NCBI GenBank assembly: GCA_019914995.1
Contig: CM034130.1
Span: 3,658,001-3,722,000 of the forward strand
Length of the DNA: 64,000 nucleotides
DNA from: Acanthochlamys bracteata
Lineage: Eukaryota > Streptophyta > Magnoliopsida > Pandanales > Velloziaceae
Direction: 5' to 3'
Shown here: positions 33,183 through 47,800 of the stretch, piece by piece
How positions within the stretch are numbered: the stretch's first letter is position 1
Layout of the letters: every line of letters begins with the position of its first letter
Program-made: the position numbers and the translations under genes
Notes under the pieces: model-generated
Told to the model about the DNA's origin: nothing
The model's input: only the letters and a program-made list of their open reading frames with translations
Database searches by the model: none

Positions 33183-36100
33183 TTTTTCTCTATGTTGGTG
33201 CAGTCGGTAATCGGAGCTAAAACAAGGATGAATAAAGATGTCGATGTAAGTTATTTGTTCTGAGTTGTTGATGAGATGGTTGTGCAAAAGTTTTTTTTAT
33301 GGTTTCTAGTGACGAAGGAGGATTGTACTCATGAGTTGGTTTTGATATTCCTACTGTTGTGAAAGATCAAAACTAGTTTGAAATTTATCATGTTTTTATT
33401 CCAACACTTAACTTATGATGCTTATCGGTGTTTTTTATTTAATATCTTTTAAAATATAGTTAATTTTGAATATTTTTAGGAATAGTTAATATTTCATACT
33501 AATAAGTAACTATAAATTTTTATCAATTAATTTTGAACATATATATCAATTATTAATTATTTATGTAATTAACAATTAATGAATCAAATATTTATTTGTG
33601 GACATAAGTGAAATATTTGAATTCTTTGTGGAGAAATTGTTCAAATAAGAGACACAAGTCCTAAGTTTTAAATTATTTAAGAGAAAAAATGTCATTTTTC
33701 ACTTAAAAACTAAATCATATATGAACTTTGAAGCTTACAAAGCAAGTGCTAATATTCGTTCGAAACAAAACCCTTCACGTTGTTTCATAAACCATTTTCT
33801 CTAAATCTCTTTTAATGAATACTATTTTTACATCCATTTGATGCAAATTTATGTCAAAATAGTCAACTAATAATATGATGATATAGAAAGAGTCTTATTT
33901 AAAATAGGAGACAACATCTCTCAATAATTAATTTCTTTTTTTTTATATGAACCTTTTGACAGCAAGTTTGGCCTTCCATCTCTCAGTGCTGCTAATGAAT
34001 ATTTATTAGTTTTAAATATCAATTTACAACTAATAGTCTTCACCTTATTAGGCAATCTAGTAAAATATCATACTTAATTATTTGCTATAAATCTATCTCA
34101 TCTTTCATAGCATCACAATACAATTTAGATTTATCACTTTTCATAATTTGTGAAAGCATCTCGGAGTCATTTTCAGCACAAACATCATTGTCATATTAAT
34201 ATAAATATGCTATGTAATTAGTAGATATTACTGATGTTCTAAGTGTAGTAAATCCTCTTAATATTTGTATCAATAAGTTTTTGCGAAAAATATTGCATAA
34301 TTAGTTGTTTCTCTTATGGAGATTATTCACGAGATTTTCTAAATTACTTATAATAAGATGTAGAATTTGAATGATTGATTCTTCAATATTCATTCTATTT
34401 GAATGAATAATGAATCTGACACTTGATATAAGAGTCGTACATGCTAATAGAATAACTATTATATAATAGAATAACTACCACAACTTCCTAGTTTTCATAT
34501 TATCATAAATTATGTAAAATAAATTGTAGATCATAAAATTTCTAACATAAGCAACAAGTATCCTTGTAAAATGTTTAACAATAACTTCATATCTTTTGTA
34601 CTATAACTATTCAGTTTTTATTCATAAGAAAAGGATGAGTAACATATAACACAATGATAACTAATATTGCAAAAGAATTAGTTCTTAGCACTTACTTTTT
34701 ATTTTTATTAAAACAATTGATTTTTAAAAAGTGATAATCAGCTCTTCTTAAAAAACTAGTCAAAAATACTTTATGTACTTATATCATTGATATGATTTCT
34801 GTAACTAGAAAGTTTCTTATTCTTTTAGGGTACGTCTTTTTAATCTTTACTATTCATTTGGTTACACTAAAAACTAAATTCCAACTTATTTTTAAGTGCA
34901 TAACAAAACACAACAATCAATTCATTCTAAAAAGGTAACACAAAAATTAAAATTTCACTTACGATAATACTATTTATAATAACTCACTTCTCAGTAGCTC
35001 ATTTTTAATTCTTATTTTCAGTTCATAAAATTACACCCTTAGGTATTTCGTTTGCTACACATTTTTCCTTGCATCATGCAACAAGTAATTTTGTAAAGAT
35101 TAGTTATCTTTATAATTAATATTGTTTGTATAATTTATATAAAGACAACAACATAACAATTTTTATATAAAAGTGTTCCGAGGGTAAACCAATACAAATA
35201 AAATAAATAATTATGTCTCTCTAAGCTTCTTGTGCTCATGACTTACAAATTTTACTGACTTAATAAAGGGTGTCTACATAATTCTATATTACCAATAATT
35301 ACTCTTTTTATAAAATTTCTTATAATTCATCAAATATTTTTACAATAAATAATAAGTAATTTTTACAGAAATTGATATAAATCATGAAGCGGTGGTGTAG
35401 TATGAAATATCATCGCAAAAAGTAATTCCTGCTGATTAATTGAATATAATTAAAGTACATTTCATTCTCACTAGAAAATAAAATTATTGATAGAGATCTG
35501 TAAGGTTTTTCTGCGGAACAAAAAATAAATGTCTAGTTCTAAATTATGAAGAATTTATAATCAAAATAGTTATAATTCAAAATATTTTAAAATAATATAA
35601 TTTAGTACGCTGAGTAACATAGGGGGTTTGATCTAAGTTTTTAATGATATAACCTTTAATAGTTTCATCCTAATTTCTTTAAATGTAAATCTAAAATATA
35701 TAAATGGGCTGAGCAACTTAAAGCTATATCTAGACCTTTAATGTTTGGATTATAGTTTTGGTTTAAGCTATATAATAGTCTAATTTAAATGATAATATCT
35801 GAAAGTGTTACTTTTATAATTTTACTATTAGAAAGGTATAGTGGTGTTTTCAAAAGACGACTGAAAATTAGATCAGATTTTGTTTATATAATAGAAAGAT
35901 AAGATCCGACCAAACATCTCATAACTTTAACAAATTTAAAAATTAAATAAAGGAATGCAACCTCAATCCAACAATAAAAATTTTCACAAAAAGCTAGTGA
36001 AGTTAACTGAAATCTGTTTTCCCTTATAACAACATCAATTATTAGGACTCCTCTCATTAGGTCTTCTTGTACGCCTCAAATCTACACATTGTTTTCTATA

Positions 36101-37640
36101 AATCACATTAAAAAAAAACTCTAATGAAATGGGACCAATTTGGAGGACGGGAAAGTGATTGATGCCTTGAGCAGCCTTGCGTATAAGGTAACTTCGATGT
36201 TAAAAATACAATAAAAAGAGCTACATACCTCTGTTAGACGTATTCAATCAATGTCATCAGCACTAACTTTAATACATAAAATAGCATTCAGCACATAATG
36301 TATCCCTCCTAGAAAAGGATGTGCTCCAACAGCATTATGCGAAAGTTTAATGCAAACATTGATAAGGAATATTTTTGAATCACATGACAGGCTAATGCCT
36401 AGCAATAGATAAGAAACAAGCTTAACTAGATGTTTGATTTCTGTTGATCCAATTCTGATAAGCCTGTAGAGGAAGAGCATAAAAGTTTCAATTGAAACTC
36501 CAACTTTTCTAGCGTAAATATGCTAGATCACAGTTCTCTTATATGCATTCATACCTTAAGAATGTTTGTGACAACTTATCAAGTGTTTTTCATTCCAAAA
36601 ATATACCTCGCATCTTTCAATAAACCTTTATAATATTTTGTAATTTTTTTATAATTTAGAAAATATAAAAATAGTATATCTTAAAATATATATATAGTTT
36701 TTATTATCTTTTTGATAAAAAAGCCAAACTTTTTATTAAAAAATCTCTATATATCTTTCATTTTAAAAAGCTCTTTATCATAAGAACTCACAATGCTCTA
36801 GTCGTTAGCGCTAATTCATTTCATTCATTAAGTACAATGACAGTCTTATATTATATCTATTCTTTATCGGAAGCATGTGTAATACTCTTTCAAATCTTAC
36901 ACACCATAATTACCAACAAATATAAGGGCATTTATAAAAATATTTAAGCTTACTAACATCAATTTATCAAAAAGAAGTTCAAACTACCTCTTAAGGTTCC
37001 AGACATACTTTGTATTCTAAAAAACAGCCTAAAGCATCTATTCCCTAGACATATTGCAGTTAAAAGAGAAAAAGAAAATTATTTGAATTATACTCTTTCA
37101 ATTGCTAGGGAACAATAGCATAATATCAAGAATACGAAGTGTGTTGGAAAAATTATCATAAGCATAACCTCGAGAACTAAGAAATATGATGACAAGAATA
37201 AACCGGTACGCTAAAAAGTTAGTACTAAACATAGCAATTTTAATTGTAATGATAGTGTAAACGAAAATGTTTATTATAGGAATCTTATTTTTGAAATAAA
37301 AAGTGCAAGTGCTTTCGGAAATTGTCACTAACTTCCCATAATAAGTTCCACAATTGATTATGCAAGTAACTCAATGATGTTTACATGCAGAAATTCACCT
37401 GGCTATAGTAAGCTTTATAGCTAACATCTAATTTTTCGCACTTGAAGTTGAAACTTGATTTGATATTGATGAATCTAAATAGCCATTTGATAATCCAAGC
37501 TACTAAACTACCATGAGATAATTTAGGGTTTGTTGCGATATGAAATTAAAAAGTAAGAAAAGTAAAACTAATGAACAAAAAGTAATAGAAAATAATAGTA
37601 ATTATTGACTTTTATATCGTTTGAAATATAAGAAAGAGTA
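33183..37640. other. Long AT-rich intergenic region, no gene seen
   Basis: About 4.4 kb of AT-rich DNA without a credible coding frame or recognisable transposon protein. Bases 34850-35000 and 36590-36790 resemble ends of AT-rich MITE-like repeats (for example AAAAAGCTCTTTATCATAAG). Confidence 0.5.
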
Positions 37641-37649
37641 AAATACTCA

Positions 37650-38080
37650 CGCTTGTTTGGTAGATGAGTATAACTAAGATAATTTTTTTTGTAAGATGTC
37701 TGAAATGTTCTTATTTGATTTTGAAAACTTGGAAAACTTTATATCCATGTTGTGAGTAGTAGACTAGAGTGAAAAATAAAATTGATTTTTGATGCATTTT
37801 ATTAATTATATTTGGTTGATTGGATGGTTAGGAAAAAATGAACAGAATTATTTGATGTAGAAATAAAGGTCATGGTATACTGATCTAAATTTGGCTTGAT
37901 GTGGTAGAGACGAAGCGAGGTACTATGCGCAAATAAGACAGGCACAGTAGAGGCGAGCAGGTGTTAGGCAAGTTAGAGCATTGAATCGATTATTCTTGCT
38001 AGATAGAAGTAATAGATAGTAATTAATTCTCTTACTCTCTATTATTTGTATATACTCTCAATCCAAACATATTGTTGAAT
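37650..38080. mobile_element. MITE-like element related to the PIF/Harbinger copies
   Basis: The left end CTTGTTTGGTAGATGAGTAT pairs imperfectly with the reverse complement of the right end, ATGTTTGGATTGAGAGTAT. Inside the right end, TTAATTCTCTTACTCTC matches the right end of the element at 49891-52064 (GATTCTCTTACTCTCC). No clear target duplication was found. Confidence 0.5.
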
Positions 38081-39240
38081 AGCCTGACCAACTTGTAGTA
38101 TGGAATCGATTCACTTTTCTGTTAGACTCTTATAAAAAATTATTTTTTATTTAGGATGTGTTTTAGTTTCACGCAATTCACCTTTTTTTTGTTAGAATTT
38201 GATTATAACTCATTTTTTTAATTTCAATTTGCTTCAAAACTGACAGAATTTAACTTTCAACCCACTCCTCAAAAAACTTATTTTTGCAAGTACTCATTTT
38301 AGTGAAACTATGAACTCCTTTGCATCCATTTCAAAAAATCATTTCGTGTAAAAAAGAAGAAACACAACCCATATGAAGCCAAAAGTTAAAACAATGAAAC
38401 AAAAGTTTATTTATTGGATTACAGAAGTGATTATCCACTATCAAAGAGATTTCACAGAGCTAAAATTTCTTACTAAATTTCTTATTTAATCACGATAGAT
38501 ATACTTTATAAATATATGCTGTGCTATTAGGTCTTTTGATTTAAAAATTTTAAACATCCTATCTTGCTTTATCGAGACTATTTACTTGATTCAGTATTTA
38601 TTATTTATTTTTTATATTCAATTACAATATTTAATTAGGTAACGTGATGTAGTAATATATAAATTTTGGTGATAACTAAGATTTTTTAAGTACTCTATTA
38701 ATTACTCCTGTATTAGTATGGACTACCATATGAATAATTTAGAAGCTCAGTTGATTCCATATACAATTTAAGACACCATTGTAATATACTTGGTAGAGTA
38801 ATAACACCTATAAAAAGTTTAAAGGTATTTTAAAATCGGAAGTGATATTGTTGTTAAGTAAATTTTCAAAAAAAAAAATTTCAGAAAGTAAATTATAAAA
38901 ACTAAATTATTAAAAAAATTATTTAAAACAAACTTTTAAAAAGTCAGTTTTAGATGCAATCAAAACTCCCTAACTGCATGCACATATTGCAAACTAACGA
39001 AAACAAAAGTTAAAAAAAAAAAGAGAAATAGTATTAGGCCAAGATAAACGACGTACGTCATATTAACCACCGGCTATAATAAACAGACCTAGCAGTGAGT
39101 AAGCCCACATTAGAGAGCGAGTGAGAGAGAAAGCAGCCTCTCTCTATTTCTTTTGCCAAACCAAAAATTCTACTCTATTGACATGATAAATTCTAACACC
39201 TATGCTACTACAAAAACAAATTTCATCGCGATCAACTATC
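38081..39240. other. AT-rich intergenic region before the copia element
   Basis: No gene seen. TATGCTACTACAAAAACAAA at 39200 is faintly CACTA-end-like but is not supported by a partner. Confidence 0.4.
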
Positions 39241-39249
39241 ATATTATTG

Positions 39250-42200
39250 GTATGAGTCAACACATATCTTAAATATCTTTGCTTAATTATTCTAAATATT
39301 TTTTTCTAATTATTTTAAATGTCTTTCTTAGAATTAGATATATGTTATTATTTAGAACTCTGTTTATTTAGTGTTATAAGGAGTCTATATAATTACAATC
39401 AGATTCCGACTAAACTATCCGACTATTATCGTGGAGATATAATTACAATGGTCTAAAACTCCGACCATATCAGCTAAAACAAATTCGGCGATTGATCAGA
39501 TTGGATTCAAAATAAAGAAAATCTTTTCGCCCCCTCACTACCAATAAGACTGATTTTCTTTATGCTGCTGCTGCTTCATCGTCAGACTTCCTCTCTACTG
39601 CGGCCGCTTCTTTCTTCCACGCTGATTTGCCTCCGCTCCGGTGAGGATTGAAAAACGTAAGCAACAGTCACACTCGAATGGACTTCATCGTCATTTCACA
39701 CCGCCAATTGCCTGCTTGATTTGTTGTGATTAACTGTCGTTGTCTTTCTACCACTGATTCGTCTCCGTTCGCACACCGCCGCTGCTCGATCGCAGTTCGC
39801 TGACATCTATCTGCCAATTCTATTGGTTCGAGCCAATCTAGGCGACCCCACCCGGCATGAGGGTATAAATTCAAATCAGATTCAGTGAATTGGCCCTGTC
39901 CGGTTGACTAGAACCGACCCTGGCTCACTGATCCAGCACGACAAAAAAAAATTATAATGAAGAATTTATGTGCTCTCTCCAGTTGCTTCAATGAACTATG
40001 GTTATCAACGTACAAGGTGATTCATCCTCTACTATCAATGTCAAGCTAAATTGCTTAAATTACTCTATCTGGTCGCAAGTGGTTGAGATGTATGTTAGTA
40101 GAAAGGATAATATGAGGTATTTGACTAGAGAAATAGTATGACCTTAAGAGATTGATACTAATTATGCCCGATGGAGAACTGACAATATATCAAAGGATGG
40201 TTGATCAACTCTATGAAACCAACTGTAATGGAACTCTTTATCCGGCTTTCCACTACTAGAGACGTTTGGACTGCTGTGTCTAAAACGTATTATGATAATT
40301 CTTATTTGTCTCAAGTATATGAATTAACATGTAGAACCTTCAAATTAAAGTAAGGTGAAAGGACCGTTACGCCATATTATGTAGAATTATAGAGCATATG
40401 TCAAGAATTAGATCTCTGCAATCTAATCAGAATGTGTTGTGTTAATGATGTATTATCTCAACAATGGTAGATTGAGAAGGAATGTATCTATATATTTTTT
40501 TGTTGAGCTTGATGATACACTTGATAAAGCTCGCAGTGATCTACTGCGAACATATGGTTTTCTATGTTAGAAAAATTTTGTAACTACATTCGCAGTGAGG
40601 AGCAACGACGAGCAGTTATGATGAGTTCTAACGATATTGATACTGGAGTTAATACTGTTGTTGCCTCTAAGAGTCTTAAATCCTAAGTAAAGCAGAAAGT
40701 AAAAGAAGAATAGTGTACTCATTGTGGTTAGATTGAACATAATCAAAATTCATGCTTTCAATTGATTGGTAATCATAATTGGTGGGAGGCACTTAATAAG
40801 AAGAAGAAATAAGACAAAAAGATCTCTGACGTAGCATATGGTCTTGTAGGCCTCATATTAGATCATCCTTCATCTTCTACATTCTCGGCTACTCCTTCAC
40901 AAATTTTATTTTTGGTGTTTCAGATTATTTCAGATTCTCCAATTTCAGATATCCAAAGCTTTTCCTGTACTATTTTACATTCATAACGTGATACAAGATA
41001 GATTTTAGATTTTAAAGCTACGGTTCATATGACACTCAATTCGAAAAATTTTCAGACCGTAAGTGCTCTAGTTAGAAGTAATGTGACATATGCTAATGAA
41101 GATAGTTATCTAATGGCAGGTACTGGTACAGTGGCATTATCATTATTTCTATCTCTACAAGATTGTTTACTTGTTCCATCTCTATTACACAATCTTTAAT
41201 CTATTAGACAAGTTATTGAACAGTTAAACTGTATTGTTCCTGTGTATTCTTATTTCACTTGCTTCAGAATATCCAAATATAGGAGATAATTAAACATAGA
41301 ATTAAGAGAAGAGGTTTATACTATCTAGATGATATTAGTTCATGAGAGTTTGCAGTGCTCATATATCTGACACTGAAAAAAAAAATTAAAGTTTGGATTT
41401 GGCACCGACAACTAGATCATGTTTCTTTTGGTTATTTAAAATATTTGTTACCATCTTATTTGCAGTCCCAAGGAATTTGAGTTTTAATATGAAGCTTATA
41501 TTCTTACTAAAAGTCATCGACTATCATATTTTTCTATTATGAATAAAAGAACAACTTCTTTTTCAGATATTTGGGAACTTTTTTGGGTTATGACTTTTAC
41601 TAGCATTAGATAGTTTGTAAATTTGTAAATGATTGCACATGCATGACATAGTTATTAGTTTTGAAGAATAAAAGCGAGTTAGTGATATCTTTATCCGATT
41701 TCATAAGATGGTACAGACTCAATTTTTTTTTTCTATTCAAATTGTTCGCTTTGATAATAAGAGGGAGTATGTTAATACATATTTAAGCTCTTACATTCAT
41801 TAGTATGATATTATTCATAACATTTTTTATCCATAAACACCGCAACAAAATAGAGTGGCTGAAACAAAAATCGATATATTAGAAACCGTCCGTGCATTAT
41901 TATTTAGAGCTCATATTTCAAAACATTATTAGGTAGACGTAGTTCAGTCTGCGATTTATTTGATTAATGGCATTTAGAGTTCTGAACTTTCAGACACCAC
42001 TTGAAGTTTTATCTGTATTTATTATTACACCATTTGTCGGATAAATTAGATCCATGTGCTTTGAGGTGCGTGTTTCTTGATCATGGTACTCACTAGAAGG
42101 ATTATTGATGTTATCATCTTCTGACCGGTCATACTTTTGTGAATTTCTATAGTCGGCATTATATTCAGATAATAATTGGCTTACCATTGACTCAGTAGAA

Positions 42201-44290
42201 AGCTCTCTTCCTTGAGAGTTTGGACTGGAAAAAATCATATTGAGGAAGATTAGAAATAATGTGTAAATTATGACTCAGGTCTGAACGAAGTTGGAACTAC
42301 TGAGCTTGAACCAAAAGAAAGAAAACAGATAGAAAGAGCTGAAGTTGTAGAAGAAATCTCCTTCTCGTATTTTTCAGTACTCGCTCAAACTCCTGAGAAT
42401 ATTTTTGAGATAAGTACTATGGTTCAGAATATTATTGTAGAATCTAATATTGTTAATAGGAGTTATCAGTTGACACATATAAAATATCGTGAAAAATCTC
42501 CTGAGAAATATTCACTAGAAGAAAAGATCTCCAAATATTCTATTGCTAATCATGTGTCTTCTCATAGATTGTACTCATCATATGTGGCTTTCATTAATCA
42601 GATAGCAGTTGTGACTCTTATTTCTAGTACTAGAAAAGAGTTAGTCGAACCTAAATGAATTAAGGTTATAAATGAAGAGATGGATGCTTCTTTAAAAAAT
42701 TTGACTTAGGAGATAGTGCTATTACGAGTAGAAAAAAAAGTAATTGGCTGTAAGTGGGGGTACACCATTTAACACAAAGCAGATGAAACGCTCGAGAAGT
42801 ATAAAGCAAAGTTTGTGGTCAAAGTATACTCACTGATTTATGGAGTGAATTATCACAAGACTTTTGACCCAATTGCAAAAATTAAAGTCATCAGAATATT
42901 CCTGTCTTTTGCAGCAAATCCTGATTGGCTCTTGCAGCAGCTTGATGTCAAAAATATATTTTTTCATTGTGAGTTAGAAAAAAATATGTATGTGGAGCTT
43001 TCACCTGATTATGGCGTATCGGTACTGACAGGCTAAAAAGGCTTTATATGGGCTGAAACAAATTTCAAGAGTATGGTTTGATAGGTTTAATCAAATTTTG
43101 AACAAATATGATTACCGTGTGATTGTACATTATTGTTAAACTATCAGAATGATAAGGTAACTATTTTGATAAACTATATTAATAATATGATTGTTACAGA
43201 TAACGATTATGAAGAACTTTAGATATTAAAAACATATCCAGTCTCTGATTCGAGATGAAAGAATTTGAAAAGTTAAAATATTTTTTAGGCATTGAAGCGG
43301 TGAGGTTTAAACAAGATATTTTTCTATCATGAAAAACATATGTCATTGACTTATTGTCTGAGACAAACATGTCGGATTGCAAATCTGTCGATACACTAAT
43401 CATTGAGAATCATAACTTAGCAGAGCATCATAATCAAGTGCTAGTAGTTAAAAAAAATATCAATGATTTATTGATTTATTTATCACATAACTCGTCCTAA
43501 TATAACATATGCTGTGAGTATTGTTAGCCGATTTATACATTCTCCACATGTTGATCTTATAGAAGATATGAACAGAATTTGAGATATTTGAAATCAGCAC
43601 CAGACAAAGAATTATTATTTAGAAAACATAACCATCTGAATATAAATTGCTATACTAATGCAGACTAGACAACAAATAAAATAGATAGGCGTTCTATATC
43701 TGGCTATTTTATAATTATTAGTGATAATTTAGTCATATGGAGGAGTAAGAAACAGATGGTTGTCATTCGATCTTCTGCTGAAGTTAAATATAAAAAATGA
43801 CACATAAAGTTTGTGAACTTTTATAGTTAGGAGTATTATTGACGGATCTTGATTTTTTTTCAAAAAATTCTATGAGGCTATTTGTGAAAATAAGGCTGCA
43901 ATAAATATTACCCATAATCTAGTACAATATGATCACACCAAGCATCATGTTGAGATGGATCAACACTTTATTAAAGAAAAATTAGTCAAAATTAATTAAA
44001 TTATATTTTATGAATTCAAATCACAACTAACAGACATATCGACAAAAGATATTTCTAAAATAATTTTTCATGACTAATTAAATAAATTAGGTACCGATAA
44101 TATTTTTACACCAACTTGAAAAAATGTTAGACATAACTATCTTAGAATTTACTTAATTATTTAGAATTTACTTGATTATTTTAGATATTTTTTAATTAAA
44201 TATTTTTTATTAGTAAAATTTTTTATTTAATAATATAAAGAGTATATATATGTATATTTAGCGATTGAATAATAAGATTGAAATATTTTC
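39250..44290 (+). mobile_element. Decayed Ty1/copia LTR retrotransposon
   Basis: Plus-strand fragments of a copia polyprotein occur in the right order. Gag is at about 40040-40440 (LNCLNYSIWSQVVEMY; VTPYYVEL). A zinc knuckle near 40710-40755 has CTHC...H...C spacing and one internal stop. The pre-integrase region is near 41395 (WHRQLDHVSFGYLKYLL). Integrase is at 41740-41930 (VRFDNKREYVN, PQQNRVAE). Reverse transcriptase is at 42775-43010 (YKAKFVVKVYSLIYGVNYHK, TFDPIAKI, QLDVKNIFFHCEL). RNase H is at 43640-43800 (YTNAD, DRRSISGYF, WRSKKQMVVIRSSAEV). Numerous stops and shifts make it inactive. LTR remnants are suggested at about 39253-39400 and 44128-44290 by parallel text and TATA boxes, but they are too diverged to define ends. 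Confidence 0.85.
44128..44290 (+). promoter_or_regulatory. Copia LTR-like remnant that may serve as CSN1 promoter
   Basis: TATAAAG at 44234-44240 followed by AGTATATATATG lies about 125 bp upstream of the CSN1 ATG. The layout parallels 39371-39400 at the left end of the copia element (TATAAG then GAGTCTATATAA). The sequence starts TGTTAGACATAACTATC, a plausible LTR start. The TATA box is seen; its use by CSN1 is inferred. Confidence 0.38.
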
Positions 44291-44364
44291 ATGTTATATC
44301 ACCAAATTAATCAAATCAAAACCTCTCAAATCAATCGAATCGATTGAAACCCTTCTCGTCTCCG

Positions 44365-44840
44365 ATGGATTTCGACGACGACGGAGTGATAGTCTCCGAA
44401 GGCGAGTCCGATGAGATGATCCCTGACGGCTCCGCAATCGACATCGACGATGACGCCAGCAGCGATAAATCGAAGAAGATTCCGGCGACATCTAAACCGG
44501 CGGTTGCGTCAGCGCCGGCTGTGGCGGTTGTGAGTAGTGATCACATGGATGTAGAGGCGTATGCTGGTTTGTACACGGGACGCACGAAGATTGCTCGGTT
44601 GTTGTTTATAGCGGACCGGTGCGCTGGAGTTAATGAGGCTAGGCAGCTTGAAGCGTTGAGAATGGCGTATGATGAACTGAGGAAAGGTGAAGATGCTCGG
44701 TTGTTTAGGGAAGTTGCGGAGAAGATTGGGGAAAGGCTTGGCCCGAAGTATATGCCTGATCCTGCTTGGGTTGACGGTGTTGAGCGACGTGCAGAGAGTC
44801 GGAGGCAGAAACTTGACAGCGAGCTCAACTCTTATAAGGT

Positions 44841-44879
<39 letters not shown>

Positions 44880-47800
44880 TTATAAGAGTTGCTGAAAGAT
44901 TAGAATGATTTTTTCTAGTGATAAGGGGTAGAACTATGGACATGTAACGCAGCTGGTTGGAGTAGAAAATAGGTTCAGTAAGAGTTACGGTCTTTGAGAT
45001 TGAAGTTATTATGCAGTTTTAAGATTAATGTTATCATGGATAAAAAGGACTCGAGGAATAAGCATTATGGAAGTAGTTGATGACCCCGTGTATAATTTTA
45101 TAACAAGATACTAGTTTGACATGTCGTTACAAGGGGTAAATAACTAGATTAGGTGAGCAAATCAAGGAGGTATGTAAAAAGATGTTAACAGGAACTATTC
45201 ATTTGTGAAACCTTATATTTTGGCTTACTGAATCAGACTTCATAAGCTCGAAGATATGAGTTTTGCAATCTTCATTGCATCCTCATCTTTGATAGAGCCT
45301 TCTCTTGTCGCAAGGATAATGGTGACATGGTCACAAATTTTTATTACCATCTAATATGAAAAAATATGTTAGTGAAATATTAAGTAGTTACTTGTTTAAA
45401 GAACGCACTCGAATCAAATAGCATTCTGCATTGAAGAGATTTCCATTCAGGATGAAATTAGATGGATAAAAAGCTTAGACACTTTTTATATACTTTTTAC
45501 AATGTGTATAGTACCAGTAGAAGCATTACGCAACCTATTAATCTGTAAAGTGTTCTTCAACCTAATATAACTTTCCACATGGTTTGGATCTGTGAGTTGA
45601 CATAAGTTTGTCCAACAATTTTTTCTGCCATTTAAAGTTTCAGCTTTCTTCGTATATGGTTATAGTAAAAGAGTTGTGGTTTTTCCTTCGTTATCGGGCC
45701 TCTAGGTTTTAAGCAGTTTTACTTAGACTATTGCTCACTTCCAGCTTTCTCTGTCCCAAAGCTGTTGGATATAGCTTCCAGAGGTTTTTGGTGATAAATG
45801 AACCTCTCAATGGAGCTTTTGTGCAAAACAGAGTTCTATGCTACTGGATATGCGTATCTAATAATCGAGCTTTTGCAAGAAGTTACCTTTGGGGAATCAA
45901 TATAGAGCTTATATACTTTTGGAGGCTCACATGCTATGTGCTTTTTTCTTGGCATTTTGACATGTTTTCACTTAATGCCACCAATTTAATTTATTTAAAC
46001 CCACACCATCATGTTAACACCGCACTTGATCAAATAACAGAAAATATTTTGTTGACTGATTCATAATTATGCATCTTCGGGGGAGTTTGGGATTGTTTAT
46101 AAAAAGTGCTTTTCTGGAATGAAGGGTAGTTTTGTTCTATTCTAAGAAACGAGCTCCATTTTTTTTACATAAAAAAATTTAATAAAAATAAGCAATAATA
46201 AGATCTTACAATGTAGAATTTTTTTATACTTTCTAAATTTTAACATAAATTCTGTAGAATATTGTATAAGGTTTATTGAAAAACGTGAAATTGAAAAGTG
46301 CTTTTCCCAAAAGCACAGCCGAATGCACATTTTGCTTAGAAGTCAAATGTGTTTTGACTTCATTGAGTATGGTGTCACTTTTTAGTATTTGATGTCATGG
46401 CAAGTTACACATTTCAGTTATTGTTTTGGTACTAGTTGCTAGTTGCATTGACTTTTTAGTATACTGACTAGTTGCATTGAGTTTTTAGAACAGTGACTAA
46501 TTTGCACGACTATTTGATATCATGGCAAGTTCAACTTTTTAATTACTGACTGGTTGCATTGACTTTTTTTGCTTGGGGTTATTTCCGTCAGCAACAACAT
46601 GCATAGGTGCTTTGCTTTGACACATTGTCTCCAACTTGACAGTTTGACTCAACTTTGTTGACAGACAAACTTGATCAAGGAGAGCATTCGAATGGGTTAC
46701 AATGATTTTGGAGACTTCTATTATGCACATGGGCAACTCAGTGATGCTCTGAAAAGTTACATGCGAACTCGTGATTATTGCACCACCTCAAAACATATTG
46801 TCCAGATGTGTCTGAATGTAATTTTGGTGAGCCTTGAGCTGGGCCAGTACATGCATGTCTCAAATTATGTCAACAAAGCAGAACAAACACCAGACATTTT
46901 GGAGCAGCCTATAACTGTAGCAACATTACGATGTGCTTCTGGATTAGCAAATTTGGAAATGAAGAGCTATAAACTTGCTGCAAGAATGGTTTGTCCATTG
47001 ATCGTGGTCACGTCTTTTGCTTTCATTTATAAGCTTCTCAACCAATTTCATTTAACATTGTTTTTCCTGCAGTGCTAGTTTAGATAAACAAAGTTGTTCT
47101 TTGCCAGTTTTGTACCTGTTGTAGCTTTTTGGTGAATTTGAAAATGAATCTCATTCTTTCTAGTAAATATCATAAGGCAGCATATCCTTCTCTTGTAGCA
47201 TTGTTATTGGCTTAGTTGCTTACTGTTTCGTACTGGGGTAGAGTATCTGGTAATAACTGACTCCTAAATTTTCAGGATGCCAATGATATGAGTTTGCCAA
47301 ATTTTCAGGATGCGAAAGATATGTGTTTGATTGCTATTTGACCAATTTGTGACAGTATTTGCGAACTCTGATTTGAAACTCTAGTTGGTTTAAGTGTGTA
47401 AATAGAGAAATTTGTTTGTGGTTTCTTTATATGATATTAAAACTTGATGAGCTGTTCGCTCAGGCAGTTAGCTCATTACGTTTATTCTAATTCTGCCTGC
47501 TGATTTTAATGGACAAGATGTACTGAATCTTGTTTCCCCTGTGGAGTATTGTATTTTGCTTATTTAGTGGCTACTGTCAAATGGAATCCTTGTCCTGTGG
47601 GAGATTTATTTAGAAACTTTTGTTTACGATATTCTATTGGTCTAGTGCAGTTTCTGGAGATATCACCGGATCTGGGAAACTACTATACTAAAGTTATTGC
47701 ACCTCAAGATGTCGCTACATATGGTGGACTCTGTGCATTAGCCTCTTTTGACAGAACAGATTTGAAGGCACATATTTTTTACTTGTCTTTAGATTTTGAG

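Noticed and set aside
39195..39260. TACTACAAAAACAAA as a possible CACTA end partnering 60193
   Set aside because: It lacks the CACTA terminus, shares no subterminal repeats with 59815-60193, and CSN1 and other genes lie between.
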